Positions 16,585 through 25,927 of a stretch of 35,794 nt of DNA are shown here, one piece after another. Made by a program: the position numbers and the translations under genes. Source of the DNA: a virus; the IMG/VR virus record IMGVR_UViG_3300021230_000018, positions 1-35,794 of that record, one strand, 5' to 3'. The notes below the pieces were generated by a model, which saw only the letters and a list, made by a program, of their open reading frames with translations, was not told the origin of the DNA and ran no database searches. Positions within the stretch are counted from its first letter, which is position 1. Every line of letters begins with the position of its first letter.

Positions 16585-18087
16585 TTCAATATAATAACCC
16601 ATTCTGCCTTCTTTAGGTGGATAGTACGTACCCTTTTTCCCTGAAGGCTTAGAGCTTAACTTCTTAAGGTCATTCCCCAAATTGTTAGCATGCTTTAAGA
16701 ATAAAGGCGTGTCTTCTTTTAATGCAGCAGCTGCCATTTTTAAATATTCATTTTTAATATTAGGATGCTTAAAGAAGTTCTTTATAAATGAAGCGGTTTT
16801 TCCAGCGACTCCTGATGCAGCTGAACCTGCTGCCCCCAACCCAGTTGCTGTTAGCGCAATAGGTGAAAAGTTACCGCCTATCATTTTACCTAATATAGCA
16901 GCTCCTCCTCCAGCTTTAGATAATACATCTGCTTTGCTTTTTATCCATGATGCAGCTTTCTGGCCTTGCTTAATGTTAGACCATATATTATCAACATCAG
17001 TAAGCAATTTAGCGCCTTCTTTTGGCATAGCGGGACTATTTTTAAGTATATTGTTAAGCCCGTTATTTAACTTTGCAAATTGAACTTGAGCGCTTTTCCA
17101 TCCTTCTTTCCCTAGGTCTCCTGCGCTTTCTCTAAGAATTTGCCCTGATTGTTGTTTGAATTTAATCAAGTTTCTAATGTTTGTAGTTGGCCCAGAGGCG
17201 GCATCCTTTAGTTTATCAACAAAACCTTTAAACAATGCTCTATCTTTTAGTAAATCTCCAGCTCCCTCATTTATCCATTCGTATTGATCTTGAATCAAGT
17301 TTCTTACTGAGTGACTTGGTATATTTGAAGTCTTTGGAACTATTTCTTCCAACTTCTTATACCCATCCGAACCCTTTTTTAAAAGTCCACCTCCAAGCCC
17401 TAGGGTCGTTAAAAGCATTACCCCAGCTTTAACTTTATTTTGAGTGCCTTCAGAGCCACCAATATTTTTAGTTAAATACTTTGCTGCATTTCCAAAACCA
17501 GCAATCTTAAAAGCCCTGCCTATTTTAGTTGCTGAACCCAATGGAAACAGCATTGAACCAATATCGCTAGAAAGTTCATTAACAAAATCTTGATGCTGCC
17601 CAGAAGATTTTAAGTAATCTTCTGGTAGAGCCTTTGATATAGCGCCTTTTACATCTTCGCCAGACGGAACATATTCAGACGGTATAACATTACCAGTAGC
17701 AAAAGAAGCCAATTCAGGATGAGCCTCAAGATTTCTTCTTACATCTTCGGTCATTTCTGGTCTTGTTAAGTTTATAGCTGAGCTTGCAGCATCAAGTATA
17801 TTTCTAGGAACCCCAGCAAGGCCACTAATGCCACTAGCTAATGCGCCAGCTCCAATACGGGCAGCTTCTTTTGCGCCTTTCCATAGCATACCTTCTGGAG
17901 CGCTTTTAGCTTGTTGCTGATTTTGGCCAAAACCTTCAAATTTCATCTCAGGCGAATCATTTTGCATGTCGCCATAAGATGTATCGATACCACCTGCTTC
18001 CTTCCCGTAGCGTTGATATTTATTTGGGTTTTTTCGAATATCCTCTAATGAATATTCTTGACCTTCGGGTATCATTACTAGTGCCAT
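16582..18087 (-). CDS. putative ejection (internal virion) protein
   Basis: A 501-residue protein with a polar N-terminus, several Gly/Ala-rich hydrophobic helices (about 75-100: A-A-R-I-G-A-G-A-L-A-S-G-I-S-G-L; 220-235; 390-435), and a charged C-terminus ending near Y-Y-P-P-K-E-G-R-M. This mix of long soluble helices and membrane-seeking segments is typical of podovirus proteins carried in the head and injected with DNA (P22 gp7/gp16/gp20-like in role, not by clear sequence match). It is the last of a run of such genes. The ribosome site is weak. Confidence 0.6.
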   Translation of the reverse strand: MALVMIPEGQEYSLEDIRKNPNKYQRYGKEAGGIDTSYGDMQNDSPEMKFEGFGQNQQQAKSAPEGMLWKGAKEAARIGAGALASGISGLAGVPRNILDAASSAINLTRPEMTEDVRRNLEAHPELASFATGNVIPSEYVPSGEDVKGAISKALPEDYLKSSGQHQDFVNELSSDIGSMLFPLGSATKIGRAFKIAGFGNAAKYLTKNIGGSEGTQNKVKAGVMLLTTLGLGGGLLKKGSDGYKKLEEIVPKTSNIPSHSVRNLIQDQYEWINEGAGDLLKDRALFKGFVDKLKDAASGPTTNIRNLIKFKQQSGQILRESAGDLGKEGWKSAQVQFAKLNNGLNNILKNSPAMPKEGAKLLTDVDNIWSNIKQGQKAASWIKSKADVLSKAGGGAAILGKMIGGNFSPIALTATGLGAAGSAASGVAGKTASFIKNFFKHPNIKNEYLKMAAAALKEDTPLFLKHANNLGNDLKKLSSKPSGKKGTYYPPKEGRMGYYIE

Positions 18088-18092
18088 AATTA

Positions 18093-19373
18093 TTAACCCT
18101 TTTTTTCTCTTACTAGATATTTTCCATTTTGTAATTTGAATTCAAGTCCAGTATCTTCGTCTACAAAAACTATGTTTTCTGGGGCTTCTTCAATTGGTGG
18201 CAATGTGTACAGAGTTTTAACGGGTACCATATATTTCATAGCCGAAGAGAAGTCTACCGGAACTGGTACTGAAGCTAAGCTAAGAGCATATCTAGATCTT
18301 TTATGTAGCTCTTTTGTTTTCGGCTTTGTAATTCTATCTCGCTCCGTAATAGTATCTGGCTCAACACCTTTAGATGCCAATCTATCAAGCTCTTTAGACT
18401 CTATATATTGAGCCTCTGACGTGTAATAAAGAGCATTTGCAATAGCTTCAAATGCCTCTGGATTTTGCATCAAATTTGGCACAGATGCTTTTATGTTTTG
18501 TAATCCCTGTATTGTATTAGCCGTTGCTCCATGCGTTGTTTGAGACTCATTTACTATGATTCTGCTTACTAATTTATCTACAATGTCAGACAATGGAGAC
18601 TGCCAAAAGTTACCAAGCCCAAATTTATCTAGAAATTGTCTTCCCTTACCAATCCGTAGATTTTCTGGGTTTTTAGCTATTTCTACCAAGTCCTTATAGT
18701 TATTTCTTTTTTCTTTTAATATTGGTTTACTTGTGTAGTTTTCAGCCACCAATTTATTTATACCTTGTAATTGAGTGAGCTCTTTTTTGTTTCTAAATGC
18801 ATTTTCTTGTGCTTGCTTTCTTTCAATCGATCTTAGGTAGTCTTGTTGCTTCTTATAGTCAAGTTCCTCTCTTTTTATAGCGTTTGCCTCTTCTTTCTCG
18901 TGATTCCTTGCTATTTGGTTTATTTCGTTATTGTCTAATCCAGCAGCTAAGGCTTCGTTTATCTTATCTTCAAGCGTAAGTTTTCTTGGTTTATCTTGTC
19001 TACCCTGTGTCGGCATATTATCAACAGGCTGCATATTATCAACAGGCGGCATTTGTCCAGGTTGGTTCATGACTTGCTGGGGCTGCATTCCATCAGTAGG
19101 CGGCATTTGCTCCATCATTTCATTAGGCATCATTTGATCTTGAAATACACTTCTACCCTTTATTAAATTTCCAATTATACCAGCTTTCCTTTGCCTCTCG
19201 ACTTCCTTTGCCTGTAATGCTCTTTGCCTAGCAGCCTCTTGCTCTAGCATCATTTGTTTTCTTTGATCAAATTCTTGTTGTTGGGCTTTTCTTTGAAGAG
19301 ATATATCTCCATAGGTATTTAACCCAGCTCCAAGTGAACTACCAAGTAGCTCGCCTAATTTACTCCATTCCAT
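18093..19373 (-). CDS. putative ejection protein, Gln/Met-rich
   Basis: A 426-residue protein. A long helical, coiled-coil N-terminal part (about 25-70) is rich in Gln, Arg and Lys. It is followed by a low-complexity stretch of Pro-Gln-Met-Gly repeats (P-P-V-D-N-M-Q-P-V-D-N-M type, about 80-125), then more charged helices and a folded C-terminal domain. AAGGAGT precedes the ATG. It lies between two other ejection-type genes and probably belongs to the same injected complex. Confidence 0.6.
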   Translation of the reverse strand: MEWSKLGELLGSSLGAGLNTYGDISLQRKAQQQEFDQRKQMMLEQEAARQRALQAKEVERQRKAGIIGNLIKGRSVFQDQMMPNEMMEQMPPTDGMQPQQVMNQPGQMPPVDNMQPVDNMPTQGRQDKPRKLTLEDKINEALAAGLDNNEINQIARNHEKEEANAIKREELDYKKQQDYLRSIERKQAQENAFRNKKELTQLQGINKLVAENYTSKPILKEKRNNYKDLVEIAKNPENLRIGKGRQFLDKFGLGNFWQSPLSDIVDKLVSRIIVNESQTTHGATANTIQGLQNIKASVPNLMQNPEAFEAIANALYYTSEAQYIESKELDRLASKGVEPDTITERDRITKPKTKELHKRSRYALSLASVPVPVDFSSAMKYMVPVKTLYTLPPIEEAPENIVFVDEDTGLEFKLQNGKYLVREKKG

Positions 19374-19393
19374 ACTGACTCCTTAAGATAGTT

Positions 19394-20218
19394 TTAACGA
19401 CCATAACGACCAGCTAACACTTTTGTTCCACCTGTCACTATTGGCTCTACATAATCAATTGCGCCTGGCTGAGCAGGGTTGTATTGAGTTTGGTATTGTT
19501 GCCCTAGCCCAATATTCTGAGCATTACTAATTCCTTGCTGCATACCTTGCATGCCCTGAAGGCGTCTATTGGCATTTGAAGAAGTAGCACCGTATATTGA
19601 GTTAAATGCATTAATATATGGGTCCCAAGATTGTTGCTTTTGTTGTTGATTAAATTGGTATTGTTGCTGACCAAGTTGATTCTGCTGATTAACAAAATTG
19701 CCTAACAGACCCAGTTGTTGAAGGTTTTGGCCTCTATGTTGCATCATCTGGCTTTGCTGATCTCTAGCATGATTTTCTTGTAATTCAGCAAGCTTCTGAG
19801 CTAATCCTGAACCAGCGTTTCCTAAAGCATTAGCAAATCCACTAGACCTCTGTCCCCCAACTCCACTAAATTGCTCTTTGATTTTAGGTAGTATTTCTCC
19901 AAAGAATTTTTGCTCTGTCCCTTGAAGTATATTATTTATGTTTGTTGGTTGGAATTGTGGTTGTTTTTGCAGTTGATCAAGTAAATTAGACTGGGCACCT
20001 TGTAATTGATTATAAAAGTTTTGGTTTGTTCCTGAGAATGGCTGCATTTCCTGTATTGGAGCACTCCCTGTATAATCATTCAACCATTCACCAGCTTTTT
20101 TACCTAGAACACCGCCTATACCTGTGCCAAAAGGACCTCCAAGTGCAGTGCCTATGAGGCTACCTCCTAAACCAAAACCTGCTGGAACCAACTGACCTAT
20201 AAGACTATTTAAATCCAT
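19394..20218 (-). CDS. putative ejection protein, Gly/Gln-rich
   Basis: A 274-residue protein. The first 50 residues are a Gly-rich hydrophobic segment (G-L-G-G-S-L-I-G-T-A-L-G-G) of the kind that inserts in membranes. The rest is Gln/Asn-rich, with many Q-Q-Q-x-Q clusters around 190-215. TAGGAG precedes the ATG. Composition and position match small podovirus internal virion proteins; no precise family is assigned. Confidence 0.6.
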   Translation of the reverse strand: MDLNSLIGQLVPAGFGLGGSLIGTALGGPFGTGIGGVLGKKAGEWLNDYTGSAPIQEMQPFSGTNQNFYNQLQGAQSNLLDQLQKQPQFQPTNINNILQGTEQKFFGEILPKIKEQFSGVGGQRSSGFANALGNAGSGLAQKLAELQENHARDQQSQMMQHRGQNLQQLGLLGNFVNQQNQLGQQQYQFNQQQKQQSWDPYINAFNSIYGATSSNANRRLQGMQGMQQGISNAQNIGLGQQYQTQYNPAQPGAIDYVEPIVTGGTKVLAGRYGR

Positions 20219-20220
20219 TA

Positions 20221-20937
20221 TTATCTCCTATATTGACCACGGTTATTCCATAGGTCACTTAATGCGTTTATACCCTGATTATAATATCCGCTATTATCTA
20301 ATGGCATGCTCCCTGTAGGTTGTTGCTGTTGCATAGGAACTTGCCCCATGTTTCCCTGAGAATTATTACCCATCAGACGTTGACTAGCTATTGACCCGAT
20401 TAAAGACTGAAGAATATCTCCTATGCCGCCGCCAGTTAATCCAGCGCCTACTCCAGCACCTAATAATTGAGGCATATATTGTCCAAGGCCTCCAAGCAAA
20501 CCTTGTATTCCTTTTTCTGTTTCATCGCCAAATAATTCACCTAAGACGCCCCTATTTGCTAACCTGGACCATTCATCGTACATTTGAGGGCTTCTTTCTG
20601 ATGCAAACTTCAATGCATTGCTCATATATTGTTGTTGCTCAGGAGTATTTAATGGTATTTGCTCTTTCCATCCCGGTTTACCAAAAAGAATTGAACCTTC
20701 TGGCTCAACATGCCCTGGAATTGCAGCTTGTCCATATCTTTCTACACCAAAATCTTTATCTTTATATGGATCATATAATTGCTTTGTAGTATGAAGCTTC
20801 TTAGTAAGTGCTTCAAACTCCCTCGCGGCTTCATCATCTCCTCTTTTTATCATTCGCACCAATGGATGAGTTTCTGGAATTCCATATTTCTTAGCGTTTC
20901 TTAAATAATGATTAATAATCCCTGGACTTATAGCCAT
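20221..20937 (-). CDS. putative internal virion protein
   Basis: A 238-residue protein. The N-terminal 130 residues are soluble and charged; residues about 145-185 are Gly/Leu-rich (L-L-G-G-L-G-Q-Y ... G-A-G-V-G-A-G-L-T-G-G-G), and the tail is Gln/Asn/Pro-rich. The frame is open to 20949, but GAGG six bases before the ATG at 20937 fixes the start. It is the first of four consecutive ejection-type genes and ends two bases before the next. Confidence 0.6.
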   Translation of the reverse strand: MAISPGIINHYLRNAKKYGIPETHPLVRMIKRGDDEAAREFEALTKKLHTTKQLYDPYKDKDFGVERYGQAAIPGHVEPEGSILFGKPGWKEQIPLNTPEQQQYMSNALKFASERSPQMYDEWSRLANRGVLGELFGDETEKGIQGLLGGLGQYMPQLLGAGVGAGLTGGGIGDILQSLIGSIASQRLMGNNSQGNMGQVPMQQQQPTGSMPLDNSGYYNQGINALSDLWNNRGQYRR

Positions 20938-20951
20938 ATAAAACCTCATAT

Positions 20952-20979
20952 TTGAAATGATTTCACATATAATGATAAT
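20952..20979 (+). promoter_or_regulatory. candidate promoter of the 21021 gene
   Basis: TTGAAA (20952-20957), 16 bp, GATAAT (20974-20979), 41 bp before the start codon of the only other rightward gene in the late region. Confidence 0.5.
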
Positions 20980-21020
20980 CTACTATAGATATCATACACT
21001 GAATACTTATAGGAAATGAA

Positions 21021-21566
21021 ATGGCAGCAACAAATACAGGTTTATTCGTTCCTACAACGGATAATTACGATTTAACAAGACTGGAAGGAAAGGACCTTGG
21101 GTCTATAGAATTTAAACAATTTATGATTAAGCTCATGCAACGAACAAATCAAATAGCTCTAGCTTTGAACTTAAAAGATTCTGCTATGTATTATCAGCAA
21201 GAATTTGTAAATGGGCAAGTGTTTTTCCCCAATCCAGCGCTATCTTCAACTACACAGCAAGCTCCTACTCCTAGGCAGGTTTTTAGAAGCGTCTACAGCA
21301 TAGGAGCACTTCCTAATGCTGCAACAAAGACAGTCGCTCATGGGATTGCCGTAAATGGACTTTTTACATTTACTAGGATATATGGATGCGCAAGTTCAAC
21401 GGGAACTTTAGATTACATACCATTGCCGTATGTAGATGTTACAGGAACAATACTTGCAGGAAACACTGAATTAACTGTTGATGGTACAAATATTTATGTT
21501 ACAACAACAGGAAATGGAGCATTTTTCGATACAACGTATATTATATTGGAATATCTAAAAAACTAA
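21021..21566 (+). CDS. rightward fibre-like or accessory virion protein
   Basis: A 181-residue protein in opposite orientation to its neighbours. N-terminus: helical (F-K-Q-F-M-I-K-L-M-Q-R-T-N-Q). C-terminal half: beta-rich, with V-A-H-G-I, I-P-L-P-Y-V and a final Y-I-I-L-E-Y-L-K, a pattern I associate with small phage fibre-knob domains. AGGAAATG precedes the ATG. It has its own predicted promoter and a downstream hairpin, so it looks like an independently expressed insertion (moron-like) or a separately regulated adhesin. Confidence 0.65.
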   Translation: MAATNTGLFVPTTDNYDLTRLEGKDLGSIEFKQFMIKLMQRTNQIALALNLKDSAMYYQQEFVNGQVFFPNPALSSTTQQAPTPRQVFRSVYSIGALPNAATKTVAHGIAVNGLFTFTRIYGCASSTGTLDYIPLPYVDVTGTILAGNTELTVDGTNIYVTTTGNGAFFDTTYIILEYLKN

Positions 21567-21610
21567 GTATAGACTGTCTATAGTATGCTTTCCATCTTCT
21601 TCTCTCTAGT

Positions 21611-21640
21611 TATCCCCGCATTTTAACGTGCGGGGATATT
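21611..21640. terminator. hairpin between converging genes
   Basis: A perfect 10-bp GC-rich stem TATCCCCGCA / TGCGGGGATA with an 8-nt loop, directly after the gp10-like stop and 45 bp after the 21021 gene. The U-tract is poor on both strands (TTATTAA on the plus strand), so it is a likely but not textbook terminator. Confidence 0.6.
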
Positions 21641-21641
21641 A

Positions 21642-23849
21642 TTAACCACCAAAATTGCCAGAAGTCTTAGTTGTATAAAATAGCATAGCGCCTATTTCTA
21701 TATCTTGTGATATAACTCTTGGATCTACAATCTGGTCTTCATTAAAGTATATCTTTAACTGTACGTTTTCACCTTGTGATTGTGGATATACATAATGCCA
21801 GAACCTATCTTGAGATGCTTCAAGTGGTATAGATGGATATGGGCTTGTTTCTAGTATGTTAGTACCCATAGCAGCTCCCGAAGCTACCGAACCAGCAAAC
21901 AAATTGGTGTTCGATGTTGAGCATATATAATCAACCGCAACAGACCCAGTCGCTGTTCTATCAACCAAAAAGTCTACTCTAGATACTGCAATATTTTGGC
22001 CTATCTTATTATAAAAGTTGTACTGCTTAGTTAGCACTTCTATTTTGCTTACTCGGCTAAAGTTACCTTTTCCTCTATAAACGCCATTTGGAGTGGCTGC
22101 AACAACAACAAAAAATGTGTTTGCAGTAATGGTATTAACTTGGTAAATATTACCGTTCATAATGGCGCCTATAGTGCCAGAATCAGTTATACTAGAAAAT
22201 TGAACGTAGCTACCATTTGGAAGATTATGATCAATGCTAGTAACTGTAACAACCCTGTTAACAAAAGTAATGTTAGTTATATACTGAGATGGGGCATTTG
22301 TATTAAGAGCGGCGTTAGTCAAGAAAGTAAACCCTTGCTGGTTTCCTGCAATAATAGACCTAAATCTAGATTGCAAGCTTGGATCCCTCCATTGCAAATC
22401 GCTATCTTCCCAACTATTACTAAAGTCTTCCCATGCAATATTCTGCTGTATAAGGTAATAACCTAATGCAGTAATTGAATCATCGTTATATGCCCATGTT
22501 TGATTTACATAATCATAAACCAAGACTGTGTTAGGAAATACCCCAGTATTAGAATCCGACTGGTCTGAAGAGTTAAACGTCCAATAAGCAAGCTCATTAA
22601 AATAGTCTCGAATGCCGCCAACTCTTTCGGGGCTATTATTTTGATCAGAAACATCAAATAATGTAAATGGGATTAATTGATCTATACGGTCAACGTTTAT
22701 ACCATTAGATTCTAGTAATCCTTTTGTTCCAAATCCAAGAATTGTTTTATCAAATTGAATAAGTGATCCAGTTGCATCAACTCCCAGCTCAGCGTTAACC
22801 TGTTGAGTAACAAATGGCAATAACTCGTTTCCAGTGTATGCAAGCTCCCACACAGACTCTTCGCACACAATAATTAACCTGTCTTTGATAAACCCGACAG
22901 ATATTATTGATTCGTTATTTGGTATCTCTATAAAACCGCCCTTACCAGCTATATCTTCGCGCCATGCATTAGCTTGCAAAGGGTCTCCATTTTGACAATA
23001 CCTTATTCTATTTGCGTATACCTTGCTATTGCCGCCTACTAATTCCTTAGTATTTAACATTAAAAGTCTATCTTTGAATGGGACTATTATTTTTGCCGTT
23101 TGTATTCCATTTGCAGCTGTTGTAAGAAATGGACCAGTCTGTGCCCAAGTAGCTCCATCATAATACCATATAAGATCTGCAACAACGTAATTGACCACAA
23201 AAAGATTGTATATATCAGCGCTAACACCGCGATAATTACAAGAATAATAAAAGTTAGAATTTGAGCCAGTCCATATCGGTAGTCCAACTATTTCCCTTTG
23301 CCATCCTATTGCGTAAGTAAATCTATAAACAAATTGTGTATCAAATCCAAACGTAACTTCATCATTTTCTATTGTATTATAATATGAAACGATGTTCATA
23401 ACAGGTTCTGAGGGGTAGAAGTACACATCTGTATTTAATGGGCCAGTAGTCAATACGAATTGACCTGTTGTTGTATTAAATGTGGCAGATGCAGCTACCC
23501 CAGATATAAGTAAGTTTGCTGGAGCTCCAGCAATATTTACAGTATAAACAGAGCTGCCCGCAGAAAAACTTTGTCCTACTTTAAATGTAATGCCTGGTAC
23601 AGTGACGGTTAAATTCCCTGTTTCTTCATTGGTAGTTCCTATCTTTACACGGAATCTTGATAGCAACTGTTGATCTGCAATTGCTGGAGTTTGACTCATA
23701 AATTGAGCGCCAAACCTTTTCTTTAACCTTCCTCGCCAAACATACATATTTCTTAACTTTTCAAATGCCTCATCCATAATTAACCATGGGCGAACATTCT
23801 TTTGTTGGCCTCCAGTAATAGGGGCTATGAGGAATTTATCATATGCCAT
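21642..23849 (-). CDS. gp10-like tail hub / DNA-stabilisation protein
   Basis: A 735-residue protein. Several beta-propeller-like blades lie about 220-440 (F-K-D-R-L-L-M-L, F-I-K-D-R-L-I-I-V, E-S-V-W-E-L-A-Y), and further blade-like repeats (W-A-Y-N-D, I-A-W-E-D, L-Q-W-R-D) follow. An inserted FCCH-like barrel lies around 505-575 (I-T-F-V-N-R-V-V-T-V ... H-N-L-P-N-G). This matches the organisation of podovirus tail hub/nozzle proteins such as P22 gp10, which close the portal channel and hold adhesins. The frame is open to 23879, but AGGAGT before the ATG at 23849 fixes the start. It overlaps the upstream fibre gene end. Confidence 0.75.
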   Translation of the reverse strand: MAYDKFLIAPITGGQQKNVRPWLIMDEAFEKLRNMYVWRGRLKKRFGAQFMSQTPAIADQQLLSRFRVKIGTTNEETGNLTVTVPGITFKVGQSFSAGSSVYTVNIAGAPANLLISGVAASATFNTTTGQFVLTTGPLNTDVYFYPSEPVMNIVSYYNTIENDEVTFGFDTQFVYRFTYAIGWQREIVGLPIWTGSNSNFYYSCNYRGVSADIYNLFVVNYVVADLIWYYDGATWAQTGPFLTTAANGIQTAKIIVPFKDRLLMLNTKELVGGNSKVYANRIRYCQNGDPLQANAWREDIAGKGGFIEIPNNESIISVGFIKDRLIIVCEESVWELAYTGNELLPFVTQQVNAELGVDATGSLIQFDKTILGFGTKGLLESNGINVDRIDQLIPFTLFDVSDQNNSPERVGGIRDYFNELAYWTFNSSDQSDSNTGVFPNTVLVYDYVNQTWAYNDDSITALGYYLIQQNIAWEDFSNSWEDSDLQWRDPSLQSRFRSIIAGNQQGFTFLTNAALNTNAPSQYITNITFVNRVVTVTSIDHNLPNGSYVQFSSITDSGTIGAIMNGNIYQVNTITANTFFVVVAATPNGVYRGKGNFSRVSKIEVLTKQYNFYNKIGQNIAVSRVDFLVDRTATGSVAVDYICSTSNTNLFAGSVASGAAMGTNILETSPYPSIPLEASQDRFWHYVYPQSQGENVQLKIYFNEDQIVDPRVISQDIEIGAMLFYTTKTSGNFGG

Positions 23850-23857
23850 AGCTACTC

Positions 23858-24481
23858 CTATATGCCTACCGCTAACCAATTGACTGTTATAGGAACTGCA
23901 GTATTCCCAGAATCCTTGGTTAATGATGAATATCTAAAGTTGAATTGCAAATTAGTATTTAATCCTGCGGTGTTGATACTATATGCAAAAGCAGAAAACC
24001 GAGTGTTACCACTAAAAGCATCGCTAAAAAAGGTAAATAACGCAGGCTGTGTAAATGCCCTTATATTTTCAACAGGATATGCTACTACCTGAGATTGAGT
24101 TGTGTTGTATGGTCCTGCATTAATAGTTATAGTTCCCCATTTTACTACTAAGCCACAAGGCAATATAGTCCATCCTGGGGATGCCAAAACACCTTCAGTG
24201 AATGGAATTGAGGCGCCATTACTCTGGCGTCTAAAATTAAGCTCTGAGACGCCAGAATTTGCCCCAAGGAAAGCAAATAACCCTAAATCGGTAGCGTCTG
24301 TTGCTGGAGCTATTCCTTGGCGAGGCATCTGTAAAAATTTATGCTTTCCTTGATCTCCAAGATTAAATCCAACATGGTTAACGTCTAGAATAGTATTAAT
24401 TTCTTGGAAGTTTGCCAATAACTGGGGTTGTGAGTTTTTCAGTTGATCTGCTGGTTGAGGTATATTTTGGTTATAAGCCAT
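23858..24481 (-). CDS. tail protein with gp53-like knob
   Basis: A 207-residue protein. The N-terminal 60 residues are helical (P-A-D-Q-L-K-N-S-Q-P-Q-L-L-A-N-F). The C-terminal half resembles the gp53-like fibre knob: L-P-C-G-L-V-V-K-W-G-T near 105-115, and the end V-N-W-L-A-V-G-I. Such domains form the trimeric tip or collar part of short fibres. AGGAA precedes the ATG. It lies between the gp4-like adaptor and the gp10-like hub, so it is probably part of the tail. Confidence 0.7.
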   Translation of the reverse strand: MAYNQNIPQPADQLKNSQPQLLANFQEINTILDVNHVGFNLGDQGKHKFLQMPRQGIAPATDATDLGLFAFLGANSGVSELNFRRQSNGASIPFTEGVLASPGWTILPCGLVVKWGTITINAGPYNTTQSQVVAYPVENIRAFTQPALFTFFSDAFSGNTRFSAFAYSINTAGLNTNLQFNFRYSSLTKDSGNTAVPITVNWLAVGI

Positions 24482-24503
24482 TTTATTTCCTATAAACTAT
24501 GTA

Positions 24504-25541
24504 TTATAAAGTATTATTCCACCAACCAATAGGCCCTGCATTTAGCCCTGTTTGATCAGTATAAATTGTCATCGATCTTTGTATTCCCTGTTGGACTAAA
24601 GTACGTCGTTCAACTAATAATTCTTGTTCCTTAAGGCCTGGCATTAGGTTTGCTACTGAATCATAATCTGTTCTATCTTCTAGAATCTTCTTAGCTGCTA
24701 GAAAAGCAAGATACTGCCACCACTGATCTATCTTAGGAGCGTCTCCATTATTAATAAGAACTGAAGGCAAAACGTATCCTTCTATTGTAATAGCATATGG
24801 CTGATCAGGAACTGGTCGGACTATAAAAGAATCATCAAAATATAAAATCGATGTTGGTTTATTAGGCACATAGGGATAACACTGAATATTAACAGAAGCG
24901 CGATTTTTAGGAGCAATAGGAAATGTAACAGTAAATACGCCAGTAACATAGTTAATGGTATTTGCTGGAGTAGTAAATACTGGTGGGTTAGCTGGGGCAG
25001 TATTAGGGATATAAAGATTTCCATTTTGAGTTGCAACTCCTGTTGCTCCATCTACTACTGGTGTGTCAGCAAGAACAACTCCGGCATTTAGATTTGTTAC
25101 AGAACTAAATACAACTTGGTTCTGTAGTATTGGGCCACCAGTAAATTGACCAGTAAACTGTGTTTTCAACCCATCGCCAATCCCAATCTGAAGTATTTGA
25201 TCTACCGCTGGCCATCTTCCATAGAACTGCTCTCTTGATTGAGATAGCCAACCCTTTTGTCCAGCTATATATACAGGAGATGTTGATGAGAGTTGTAAGT
25301 TCTTGAAGTTATACATAGGATTTGTAGGATCTTCTGTATTTGTAGAATATTTATCTATATAAGGCTCAGTATAGAAAGTAAATGTATTATAAAGACTCTC
25401 TAAATGAACATTGTTTGGAAAGTCATACAAAAATGCTGTATTAATATAATTTGTTATTTCTGCATCAGGCATTTGACTTGTAGAAGGCGTCCGAGTGAGA
25501 CGCCTTACTTTAGTTATTATGGTCCGTAAATCCGCTGCCAT
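24504..25541 (-). CDS. putative head-tail adaptor (gp4-like in position)
   Basis: A 345-residue protein beginning with L-R-T-I-I-T-K-V-R-R-L-T-R-T-P-S (about 5-20) and I-T-N-Y-I-N-T-A-F-L-Y-D-F-P, a helical opening often seen in podovirus tail-accessory/adaptor proteins that bind below the portal. A beta-rich domain fills 110-260, and a final helical part (W-W-Q-Y-L-A-F-L-A-A-K-K-I-L-E-D-R) closes the protein. AAGGAG precedes the ATG. The order capsid - small proteins - this gene - hub fits an adaptor. Confidence 0.65.
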   Translation of the reverse strand: MAADLRTIITKVRRLTRTPSTSQMPDAEITNYINTAFLYDFPNNVHLESLYNTFTFYTEPYIDKYSTNTEDPTNPMYNFKNLQLSSTSPVYIAGQKGWLSQSREQFYGRWPAVDQILQIGIGDGLKTQFTGQFTGGPILQNQVVFSSVTNLNAGVVLADTPVVDGATGVATQNGNLYIPNTAPANPPVFTTPANTINYVTGVFTVTFPIAPKNRASVNIQCYPYVPNKPTSILYFDDSFIVRPVPDQPYAITIEGYVLPSVLINNGDAPKIDQWWQYLAFLAAKKILEDRTDYDSVANLMPGLKEQELLVERRTLVQQGIQRSMTIYTDQTGLNAGPIGWWNNTL

Positions 25542-25550
25542 AGTATCTCC

Positions 25551-25913
25551 TTAAGGTACTCTTATTAATGAAGGTAGTGTGTTATACGTCGCTCCATATA
25601 CTGTACCATTAACTTCTGCTATTGGTATACATTGTGCAAATTGATCGTTATTTGGGTCGTTAAATACATCATAATTCGTTGTATCTATATCCATTGAGAA
25701 CGTTGTCGGATTTAAAACAGTTATAGCGCTAAACTGACCATTAATTTGTTGCATTCCCCATTCCAATGGAATAATGATGCGTACAATATCACCTGTAAAA
25801 AAGTTGTTATCAAATGATGTTGTTACTACGCATGGAAATGCATTAGTTATATCAGTAACGACTCTCATTGCTGGTTGGAATATAGGTCTCTGTACTGCAC
25901 CATTATTTGCCAT
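25551..25913 (-). CDS. small virion protein with FCCH-like fold
   Basis: A 120-residue protein of beta type: G-D-I-V-R-I-I-I-P-L-E-W-G-M-Q-Q-I-N (about 38-55), then F-S-M-D-I-D-T-T-N-Y (about 72-81). This pattern is shared with the larger protein at 26380-27369 and corresponds to the small barrel often labelled FCCH-like in phage proteins. GGGAA precedes the ATG. Probably a minor structural protein of the head or connector. Confidence 0.65.
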   Translation of the reverse strand: MANNGAVQRPIFQPAMRVVTDITNAFPCVVTTSFDNNFFTGDIVRIIIPLEWGMQQINGQFSAITVLNPTTFSMDIDTTNYDVFNDPNNDQFAQCIPIAEVNGTVYGATYNTLPSLIRVP

Positions 25914-25927
25914 AGTTATTCCCTAAA

